Notes under the pieces: model-generated
The model's database searches: none
Told to the model about the DNA's origin: nothing
The model's input: the letters and a program-made list of their open reading frames with translations, nothing else
Shown here: positions 11,667 to 21,072 of the stretch, in pieces
Position numbering within the stretch: the first letter of the stretch is position 1
How the letters are laid out: each line of letters starts with the position of its first letter
Position numbers and translations under genes: made by a program
Assembly: GCA_963930655.1 (NCBI GenBank)
Contig: OZ005609.1
Location: 16,689,001 to 16,753,000, forward strand
DNA: 64,000 nt
Origin: Myrica gale
Taxonomy: Eukaryota > Streptophyta > Magnoliopsida > Fagales > Myricaceae
Reading direction: 5' to 3'

Positions 11667-12643
11667 CTACACATCAACAATAATGCACACAAAGACATCT
11701 TAGTACAACAACTGACAGCAACTTCCACATAGCATAAGTTCGCTTGGAGAAGGCAGAAAAGTCCAAGACATATGGATAAGGAATTCAGAACAAAAACAGG
11801 TATATTCTTTTGATCGATTAGAGTTGGAAGGAAGAAAAGTCCAAGACATATGGATAAGGAATTCAGAAGAAAAAAAACAGGTATATTCTTTTGATTGATA
11901 AAGAGTTCGTCACCCATGATGCCAACAGATAAAAATTAATAAGAATCCTAATCCAATCTTGTCATACTGTCAGAAGAGTTCATATTCTTCAAAGAGCAAT
12001 TATATGAGGACCAAACAAGTACCAGATTCCTTTAGCACCAGGCATAAAGCAGCAAAGAATCTAAAACCCCAAAGAACAAATTTGATGCCAACTACTACAG
12101 TCCACAGAGACAGACCATGTCAGAAAAGCATAATTTGTAATTTAAACCACTCAAATGAAAAGGTGAGCCCTCCACAGTTTAGGAAGCTCGACAATATATG
12201 CTGTTGTAAGAAGAGACCAGCCTCATCTATTGTGGGCTTGGTCCAATCACAGAAGAAACGGAGACCCAATAGAGAGATCTTGCAAACGAGGTAAAACCAT
12301 CAGAGAGTGACATAGCTCAAAACTTCGGTAACATAACGGATAACAAAAAAAAAAAAAAGGAACAAGCTGAAGCGACAGAAACGAAAGCCCAGGTAGCCAA
12401 ATCAACAAGGCATAGGGAACTACCGACAAGCCCAACAATCAGATCTACTAAATACTCAACAATGTTGCGGTCTCCGAGAACCTTAAAAAGTTTCCAAACT
12501 CATACACAACAAACCATAAACCAGAAAAGATATACTCGCAAAATGGGTACGAAATAGCCATAAACATACAGATCTGCAGATGTAAATGATTGAAGTAAGC
12601 AAACCCAAATCCAAATGCGTTTTCCAGAGCATAGAAAGGGTAC
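11667..12643 (-). other. 5'UTR intron of the SAM synthase gene
   Basis: On the minus strand the donor is CTTACAG/GTACCC at 12643 and the acceptor is GATGTGTAG/CTTCAAAG at 11667, leaving a short leader before the ATG. Such leader introns are usual in plant SAMS genes and often raise expression. Confidence 0.75.
11755..11903. repeat. ~70-bp tandem duplication inside the SAMS 5'UTR intron
   Basis: Copies at 11755-11820 and 11832-11903 share agaaaagtccaagacatatg and the rest of the unit, with a 77-bp period and a few differences (cgatta versus tgataa). Confidence 0.85.
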
Positions 12644-12746
12644 CTGTAAGGAGTGGGTGCGCGCAGATCTGGAGCTCAAGAGAATGGTGTTTGTGCAGCG
12701 CGCAAAACAAGCGTAACTCGACGACTATCAACCTTAGGACGCTCGC

Positions 12747-12754
12747 TATTTATA
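12747..12754 (-). promoter_or_regulatory. TATA box of the SAM synthase gene
   Basis: The minus strand reads TATAAATA. The 5'UTR intron donor lies about 100 bp downstream, placing the start of transcription near 12720. Confidence 0.65.
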
Positions 12755-12878
12755 GAGACAACGGGCATTTGCGACCGGTTACCGGACTGTACGGTTTGAT
12801 TCCTTTTTTTCATGGGTGGGGAATCTCAGATCTACCAGGGGAGAGTTCCGGAGTTCTGGTTTGCGTGTAAAATTAAAA

Positions 12879-13286
12879 ATAAGGAGAAAATATATTTTTC
12901 ATCCATAAATTATCATAAATTTTATACTTTGCACCTTAAATTATTAATTTTGATATATTTCATCTTCTAACTACTAATTTTTGACACTTTACACCATAAA
13001 TTACCAATTTTGACACATTGCACCCTCCAACTACTAATATTAAACTCTTTGCACCCTCCATTTGACAATAATACCCTTAATAAATTAATGAATTGACAAT
13101 AATATCTTTAATATATGCAAAATGGGTCAAGAGTATTATCGTTATTTTATTCTACAAATTTGACATTGGGTGCAAAGTGTCAAAAATTGGTAGTCAGAGG
13201 GTACAATGTATCAAAATTGGTAGTTTAGGGTGCAAAGTGAAAAATCTATGGTAGTTTGTAGGTGAAAAATGTATTTTTTCCTAAAA
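12879..13286. mobile_element. Foldback MITE of the 'GCACC' family, copy 1
   Basis: Long inverted arms: the left (12879 to about 13000) reads aaggagaaaatatatttttc... with repeated ctttgcacc and actaatttttgacac words. The right (about 13155-13286) is its reverse complement, ending gaaaaatgtattttttcct. The arms are 110-130 bp and contain short internal repeats (TTTGCACCNTAAATTACCAATTTTGACA). There is no coding capacity. The same family recurs at 33043-33758. Superfamily not recognised. Confidence 0.75.
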
Positions 13287-14787
13287 ATTATTTATCGCTA
13301 GCTACAGTGTCTATGCTCATTACCGTCAAACTATTGATATTTTAAATAAGTTAAATTCCCTAAGTGGACCAAAATGACAAAATTGCCAAAATTTGCAATA
13401 ATTTTCGACAAAATTATACTAGTAATTAATTCAGAAAATCCTCGGACAAATAGATCGATACTCAAAGATATTTTAACAAAAAATAATGATTATTATAGTC
13501 ATATGCTCAATGTTTTATGGATTAGAGTTGAATTAATTTATTAGTATTCAACCTGTGAAAAAAGATGTCAAATTATCCGGACACATGTACCCTACACCAG
13601 ATTATAACGTACAATATGGTTTGCCTAAAGAAAGTATCCACGCTAGCTCCTAGTATTTTATATAAAATATTAGAACATCCAATCTATTTTTTATTTTAAA
13701 AAATTATCATGGATAGGACATAAGTCTTGTCAAATTAGGTTTAGATCTCCATCTGAGAAGATCATTGATTATTTTTTCCCTAGGGAAGAAGTTTAATCAA
13801 ATTGAATCATATCATAATGTCTTGGCAATTGAATACTTATATATTAATGCAGCATGAAGCGTGCTTGCTTGCTTCTTTTCTTTTTTCTTTTTTTTTTTTA
13901 AAAAAAGTGAAGGACAGCCAGTTTAACAAGTTTTATTGAGGATGATCATAAAAACACCTCTAGCAATAAAAAAAAAATGTCCGGTTTGAAATTTGAGAGC
14001 CTTGATTTGGAATCAGAGCTTAACCTAAATAGGCTTTCTGAGATGTCCACAGAGCCGTTCAATTGCTCGAGATTTTGCGGATGGGATCGGTTTGGGTTGG
14101 TGAAAGCGCAGTGGCAGTGGCAGATCCCCTGATTTTGATTAGAATCTAGCGGCAGCTCATTGTGCGGTGATTTCCCGATTTGGATTTATGATATAAATCG
14201 GGAAATGCCGGTCACTCCGCCTCAGAACAGACTGTATTGTAGCCTGACACGTTGGGGTGGGCATTTACGGTATTCTACACTTCGTCTTAGTTTTTAATTA
14301 ATTTATTCCCTAGCCGTAAGAGGTTGAAAGCGAGGAAAGTGAAGTCCTACGCGCATGTCGGCGGTGCAGTTGGGAAACTCTCTCCCCTTCCCTTTTTCCT
14401 ATGCAAGGTTCATAATTTAAGATAGCTATAATTTCAGACTTTATTTTTTCCATTTTTATAGACTTCACTTCCTTTTTAAGTCAAAGTCGCAATATTCAAT
14501 TATAAATTTAGAGGAGGAAGATAAATTAAAATTCATAAGAACGTCCATATAATTTCAAAAAATAAATCTGTCTTCAAACTATATACAGAAATATTAAAGG
14601 GTAATTTAAGCTAATCAAAGTTCTGGCATTTATTAGAGTACTGGTTCGTGTGCGTGTGCGGTTTGTGTTTATTAGTTCATTCGTTGTACTCTGTTTTTTT
14701 TTGGTTGAATGAGAGTTGGGTTGGTGCAACCTAAACTGACAGGGAGATTCGAATCAACTTGTACTTCATTCTGGTCATTCTTGTGTA
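13287..14787. other. Intergenic, AT-rich
   Basis: No ORF or domain. It contains poly-T/A (13876-13905) and a perfect hairpin at 14170-14206, listed separately. Confidence 0.45.
14170..14206. repeat. Perfect 12-bp hairpin (ATTTCCCGATTT / AAATCGGGAAAT)
   Basis: Arms 14170-14181 and 14195-14206 are perfect reverse complements separated by a 13-base loop. No flanking T-run or gene is attached. Confidence 0.7.
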
Positions 14788-14795
14788 GGCTTTAA

Positions 14796-15269
14796 CAGTG
14801 ACGGAGTAAAAAATTTTTGTATATGGGCAAAAATGAATATATGTTTTTATTGTTGTTGCCGTCATCGTCATCTCCGCCGGCCAATACGCGTCGTTGGGGA
14901 TGGCGAAGCAGATAAAATATGTTGACATCAAACTCTGTCACTCTTTAGTCAGAATGTTTCTATTAATTTCTATAGCATGAGAAATCATAAATAAGTTGCA
15001 ATACATTTGTCAAAATTCATGTTAATCTTACTATTCTGAAAATTAATTAAAAATAGGAAGAAAAACTATATAAATTACAGAGAAAAAACATAGTATAAGA
15101 CCATAATATGTTCGGTGCAGTTTTGTATAAGGGGCAGAAACGAACAGAGATCAAAATTTTTGTTTGGTGGGTAGCTCTTGTTAGAGATGATCTTTTGTAT
15201 ATGAGTGCACGCATATGAATTGAGGGGGGCGGCTGCACCCCGCCCCCCCCCCCCCTCTCTCCGCCCCTG
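14796..15269. mobile_element. Non-autonomous hAT element with perfect 8-bp target duplication
   Basis: The element starts CAGTGACGGAG and ends CTCCGCCCCTG, an 11-bp terminal inverted repeat with two mismatches. It is flanked on both sides by GGCTTTAA (14788-14795 and 15270-15277), the 8-bp duplication expected for hAT transposons. It is 474 bp with no transposase; a C/G-run (15220-15262) lies just inside the right end. The end resembles the hAT terminus at 63615. Confidence 0.9.
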
Positions 15270-15277
15270 GGCTTTAA

Positions 15278-17604
15278 GGTGAAAATAAGTGGTCGATACA
15301 AAAAATGGGTTTCTAGTTGAAAACTTGGATGCCATCGATGTGGATCAGAAGCACTTGGTGATTCAGATTTTGGAGGGTCATATGAGGCTCATTTGGCCAA
15401 ACATGACTTGAGCTCGATTGGTTTAGTTCTTTCTGCATGAAAATGAATGTAAATAGCCACACACACACAAAAATACCTTAAAAAAAGAAAAAAAAATATT
15501 GAGGCAATCAAAATGGATAACATGTTCAGTGTTTTCTTTGAAAGGGCTAAAGTATGATTAAAATCTTTCATAATTTTGAAAGAGAAATACACCTAATGCA
15601 TTAAATATTGTACCGTCTATATTGCTCGATAATTAATACAAATGATATTTAATGTTATAAAATTTACATTATATATATTTGTCTCTTTAAATTGGATAAA
15701 AAAAAGAAAGAAAATGGTGATATGCTATAATAATAAATATTCGGAAATACTTGACAGGGTGAAAGGGAGTAAATGTTTTTTTTTCTCATTTGCTAGGGAG
15801 AAAGAAAAGCCATCTTTCCTCGTACAAATTGACAACAATAACGATGAAGCAAAGAGGATCATGATCCTATTTGGGCACGTATGAAACCTTTGGTCGTCAC
15901 TGTTCGGCCGACACTCCCGTTGATAGTTGTACTGTTAAGCTTGTCAGCTAATTAAAAGTACAAAGCAATAACGTCAAATTATTCATGTAAATCTATTTTT
16001 GGCCGAACAAAATAAAAAATTAACCAAGAAAGGTGAAATAATAAACCCCACTGAGCATATCTGACTTGTGATTATTCCCAAATACATATTTTGGTTTAGA
16101 ATCTATTACAAAATATTTTGCTCTTAGCAATCGTCTTGATTGTCAAGTGAGTATGCACGTCACTCTATTAGTTAAAATTCGAATTTTGCAATTACCCGAT
16201 AAGAAGTGTGAAAGAATTTTTTAAATTTTAAGAATACACAAATCAAACATATTTTTTAACATCAACTAAAAATAATTGTAGCACGTCTACCAATAAAGTT
16301 AATATTACTTAAAAATTCTCAAAAAAACACATTAACTGAATATCACCTATGTGTATGATGTTTATCTTTGTATTAGGACAGTCATACTCCAATAGACTTT
16401 TTGTATAAGATTTCTCTAGTTAAAACAATTTTTTTTTTTCAAATTGTGTTAGATTTTTTAATTACACCTATTTCTATCATATGATATGAAACTATGAATC
16501 TCCTTTTTTTTAATCAAGGGTGATTGTTTTTTGGGAGCAAAACTCGAGGTTGATTTCCATCATTCAAAGGAAAAAAAACCCTTTTTCTCGGGCAGTCTTT
16601 GAAGAGGACGTTGACATTGATTCCTACCCATTCTCTGACGAAGGCAGGGGGCTGGGGTTGGTAGCAAAAAAAAAAAAAAAAAAAAAGAAAGAGATGGTAG
16701 GAATACATGAAAATCAATCTTGGAAAATTTGAATTGTATACGACAGCCTACTAGAGTAGTACTTGTCATATATTAGCCAGATCCCTAGAATAGCCGAAGG
16801 GTCGTTTCCAGTTTGATATATTATAGCCGGATCTGGTCATCTTTTCTTAACATTGAATGGGCCCTTAAATGTCTTAGTTTGATAAAGATTAAACTTCTTC
16901 TTGGCCTTGAGCCTATTTGGTTGTGGAGTGTATAGTTAAGTAAAAAAAACATGTCTTGGGTTTTTGGGTACACAACTCACAAGTGACGTGGGAACCAAAA
17001 GGCAAAGGGGGAGAGAGAGAGATCAGGTGGGATTTGCTAGGAGCAAAGCTAGGTGCGATTCCCACCGAGACAAGAAAAAGCAGCAGCTTACGATGGCATT
17101 GTTGTCAGAGAATTCCCGAAAGGTTGGGCGGACCGGCACGAAGCGGTTACATCGTGGTTGGTTGGATGACTTGGCGGTGGACTTGATCTTTTGAACCTAT
17201 TTGGGTAACGGGCACTGTAGGAGGGTTGGTGAGAATCGATGTTCTCCCTCTCTTTTTCTCTCTCTGGCTGCTGCTCATGATGTAGGAAGGTTGGTAGGAG
17301 ACGAAAAAAAAAAATCAGTAGTGGGCATATATGTCTGGATCAGGAAGCTGTTTTCCACGTGAGAAAAATGAAACACATGTCAAGTTGCTATTGAAAAAGT
17401 ATTCTTTTAGAACAAATAGTGGATAAAAACAATGAATCATCTTTTAGGTGATCTAGCTCAGTTTTTTTTTTGTTTAATGGAGTTGGTCATTTTTATGGTA
17501 CGTAGCAATATCTGCTCTCGAAGAAAAAGTAGTAGCTCCTTTCTTGTCAGTCTTTAGTGAGGAGTAGTGGTGCTTTTTTGTTTCTCTGCTCGGGAGGTTA
17601 GCGT
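15278..17604. other. Intergenic region
   Basis: AT-rich with homopolymer runs (poly-A at 16667-16686). Short ORFs lack domains or conserved features. Nothing else is supported. Confidence 0.45.
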
Positions 17605-17606
17605 GT

Positions 17607-17617
17607 GATATATATAT
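17607..17617 (+). promoter_or_regulatory. TATA-like box upstream of a candidate small ORF
   Basis: GATATATATATT lies about 95-105 bp before the ATG at 17712. It is a plausible core promoter only if the downstream ORF is real. Confidence 0.3.
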
Positions 17618-17711
17618 TGAGTTTAAGAACCTTTAAAACCTCAGAGTTGTTTGTGTTCAAGAGAGGGAGGGAGAAAGAAAGAAGGAATAGGAAAAGAAAA
17701 TCAAAAAGAAA

Positions 17712-17894
17712 ATGTTTGATGGAGAGTTTCTCATGTCGTCTAGTAGCGTTGTTGTCGTTTTTCTTCTTTGTATCTTTTTCCTTTGGGTTTATGGTTCATT
17801 TCCTTTTATTGGTCGGAGTTCAGCCATTCAAAACGAAGATTCTGACTTTCCCGACTCTGAAAAGCGTGCCCCCCCTGCGCATGGGACTGCATGA
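17712..17894 (+). CDS. Candidate small secreted peptide (unrecognised)
   Basis: A 60-codon frame begins MFDGEFLMSSSSVVVVFLLC, with a strong hydrophobic stretch over residues 12-32 resembling a signal peptide. An acidic segment (QNEDSDFPDSE), a dibasic KR and a short tail APPAHGTA before TGA follow. This layout resembles plant secreted signalling precursors, and a TATA-like box lies upstream. The tail matches no peptide-hormone motif I know (CLE, IDA, CEP, RGF). An overlapping frame (17605-18003) is also open, so chance cannot be excluded. Confidence 0.3.
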   Translation: MFDGEFLMSSSSVVVVFLLCIFFLWVYGSFPFIGRSSAIQNEDSDFPDSEKRAPPAHGTA

Positions 17895-19133
17895 AATTAA
17901 AACCCCCGGTATTTTGGACCACAAAGCAAAGCCTGACGACGATCAAGATGGGAACGATGATAGTGATCTGTGGGTGGGTGGATTGTCTTCTTCAATTATG
18001 TAAGGCTAATCCATCTACAGAAATTTGGCCTATTCCTCGAGAGTCCAATTAATGGACCCAGTGCTCAAAATAGTAGAGGCGAATAGTCAATTTAATCCGA
18101 GATGGTTTTACTTATAACCTACTACGCTTAATCCGAGATTTTTGTACTGGTTTCGCTTGGGACATCATGGAGAATACAAAAACCAATGACTAGAGGAGAA
18201 ATGGGTTCATAACGGGCACCATCTTCTAGAAAATTAAGGTCTAACTTTGGTTCCCTATAGGTTTTTACTTTTTATTCACAACTGTTCAGTATTCATTGTT
18301 TAGTTTATCCAAGCAAGAAGATTGTAAATGCATAGTAAATTGGAGGCCTGGTTAGATCACTAGCCAGAAAGTCACTTGAGGCCTAAACAAAGAGGATAGC
18401 GTTCTTAGGAGTTAGCATCTCTCGGGTCATGCAAATAGTCTAATTATAGGCCCAGAAATAGGCACTTTCGGGAGACATTAAATGCACTCGCCAAAAGGCC
18501 TAGAAATAAGTTTGATTGACCAACCTATCATTATTGCCGTTAAGATTTTTTTGTTGTTGAAACCCACCAACCCCCCTCAAGGAAATGTCATTTTGGTCCG
18601 GGATGTTCTCCTTTGGGATTTCTAAAACCCACCAACCCCACTGATGCTGATGATCTTGCTGACTCAGTGAGCAACAACGCTGGGTTTTGGAGACCACATT
18701 GCAAATTTGCCCCTGGAAAGTGAGAACACCACCTCATGAACAAAAATTACGATGACATAAGCTCATATAGGTATCTGATATCACTTTGTTAGATTGATGA
18801 TCCATAATTGTGATGCAAGTTACTTCAATCAGCTGCAAAGCTCAGATTCGCAAAGGTAATCTACCATCCTAAAACAGACGAACCAATACATTATTTGAGG
18901 ACTTGCTTCTAAAGAGTCAGGAAACTATATATATTTAGCTCTTACACTGGCCGATCAACCTAATGTGATTTGGCTCACTGACCAAGATGGCTGTTGAAGA
19001 CCCTCTCACTCTTGGTTGCCGTCTTGTCAGTGGTGACTAAGAGTCATTTGCTTCAACGAGATAATGCTGAAAAGATCACATCTTCTGTCGAAAGCTTATG
19101 ATTCCCTCGCCAAACATGATGACGAAAACTGCT
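17895..19133. other. Intergenic region downstream of the WDR6 pseudogene
   Basis: No gene is recognised. A short word (aaacccaccaacccc) occurs twice, at about 18558 and 18627. The last few hundred bases would be the 3'UTR and flank of the WDR6 locus. Confidence 0.45.
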
Positions 19134-20728
19134 TCATTTTCCACTTTCCATTTCACATATTCCAGTGAACTCCAGGATTTGAATCCCTCTTCCTGCGACA
19201 GCAATCTGATAATGGTTTCTGGATAAGAGATGAAAAGCAGCCAGTAAAAAGATTACTTGATTTTCTGAAATCATAACTGGAGAACGTCAAGAAAATCGCC
19301 AGAAATGGACCATGGATCTACGTTTTGCATGAGATTCTTCACTCACCTGCCACAGGATCTAGCATCCAACGTTTCTGGTTCTGGCACACTAATGACTAAT
19401 CTAGTGTGCTCAGTTAGTTTACCAAGTTTTTCAAAAAGCCAGCACCTGACACGCTGATCAAGACCAGTAGAGAACAACCAAGAGCCATCCGTCCAAACAC
19501 CTTCATGAAAAAAAAAACAAATTCTAATACATTGGCAAGTAACTCAACAAAAGACATGCCCAGAAGTTCCAAAGGATCATATTTTTCTTTGATAATCATG
19601 AGTAAATCTGTGGAGTTCATGGACTTCTAGCATCTAAATGGACTGGAAAAGAACAAAGTGCAAAAGCTTTCATAACCCTCCACAAGATTTATTGTATTAA
19701 AATTGTTGAAAACCGAGTTTAGCACTCATCAAAGGTGTTCAGGAAATCCTCGGTGTATCTACAAGGAAGAAATGGATGTTTTAGCGAGTTGTAATGATAG
19801 AAGAATGTTTTCTGAAAGTTCTTAGTAAGGACATATCATGGAAGCATAATTTCAGCCAGAAAAATGTTCAACAACTTCAGCTCATCTTTAACAGAAAAGT
19901 TTGTACCTTGTATTTTGAACATTCAAGATCAAGAAATTGTGACTTTACCTTTTATGGCAGAGCTGTGAGCTGACGCAACTTTATCATGATGTAAGAATTT
20001 GATATTATAAACCCAATTATGGCTTTCTCTATAAGTAACAAAGTTCTTCATACTTTCAGGTCCACTAAGTGAATTTCTGATGTCTGGTTTTGTAAACTCA
20101 TTATTCGGGACTGTTGCTATCAGAGACAATTCAAATCTAAGATGGTAAAGCGCTTGATCATCACCCCCACTTATCAAATTGAACAGAAATCCACTGGGAG
20201 AACCACGACAATCTTCAATATCTGAAACATGAAGACAATTGACACCAGATTGGTGAACATTACTTAGAACATGTAAAGGCCTTATTTCACATATCTTAGA
20301 TGAGAAGTCATCCGCCTTCACATCTGACTCGAGGGAAGATATATGTATAGTTGAACAAGCCGCTGCACCGCTTTCAGTATTATTTATCACCAATTCTGTT
20401 CCATTTGTAGCATGGTTTAGCATATGGGAATTTGTTTCATCTCCAGCTTTTGTGGTGACTGAAGCACTGCCTGGTCGTCTCTTAGATAGACTACTCGTTA
20501 ATGATCTCCACCATCGCCCTCCTTGGCTACCCCTACCAGTGCGTGGCCGTTTCTGACAATCAATGAAGTTTTCCACATGAAAAGTTGAAAGCCGCCGCAT
20601 AAAACCTTCAATGACTCCAGTCAGATCCCAGAAGGCAATACTAGCATCAGTAGCTCCACTGATCACAAGATATGCACCTCCTTTCTGAATGGTATCTGTG
20701 AATTAGGTTTATGAAGGAAAAAAACAAA

Positions 20729-20910
20729 GGGGATGTTTGTTTGCCAAAATTTTGAGGAATATTCCCGAAATTTTGGGAATCTTTACTTTATTGAGATTTA
20801 TTGGGGTTTGTGAAAAGTGAAGTGTGTAGGTGTAAAAGTTAAAAATTTTGGAGTTTGTTTGGTTTGTCCGATTTGTTGAGACCCCAAATATTTGGGGTCT
20901 CAAACATGGC
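20729..20910. mobile_element. Small MITE inside a WDR6 intron
   Basis: About 180 bp with inverted ends: GGGGATGTTTGTTTGCC at 20729 and, on the other strand, GGCCATGTTTGAGACCCC at 20910. Internal AT-rich palindromic words (CCCCAAATATTTGGGG) are present. A possible 3-bp TTT duplication flanks it. The class (PIF/Harbinger or hAT) is not resolved. It abuts the exon-like fragment at 20908-21072. Confidence 0.5.
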
Positions 20911-21072
20911 CAAAAGCTTCAGACAATACTGGACATCAGGATGTTGAAGTTCAGGACGAATATCACAAATGTTCTCCAGAGCATTGATTAAGTCTCCAAC
21001 TACACACTTGCATGAAGGATCTCTCACTGCAACTAAAAGTTCAAGTTTCTGAGAGTCCTGACCACCTAGATC
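20908..21072 (-). pseudogene. Exon-like gene fragment of unknown origin in a WDR6 intron
   Basis: Exactly 55 open codons follow an acceptor-like TTCTAG. The translation begins DLGGQDSQKLELLVAVRDPS and continues with CKCVVGDLIN, ALENICDIRP and QHPDVQYCLKLLA. Its composition looks like real helical protein coding sequence. It is not part of WDR6, whose exons 16 and 17 join in phase without it. It ends at the border of the small MITE at 20729-20910. I do not recognise the family. It may be a captured fragment of another gene, or an exon carried by a larger insertion. Confidence 0.45.

Noticed and set aside
15047-15335. Two overlapping minus-strand ORFs with a glycine-rich block
   Set aside because: They mostly read through the end of the hAT element and its poly-C run.
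18640-18670. C/D-box-like words (tgatga...ctga) suggesting a snoRNA
   Set aside because: Spacing is too short, there is no terminal stem and no guide region can be seen.
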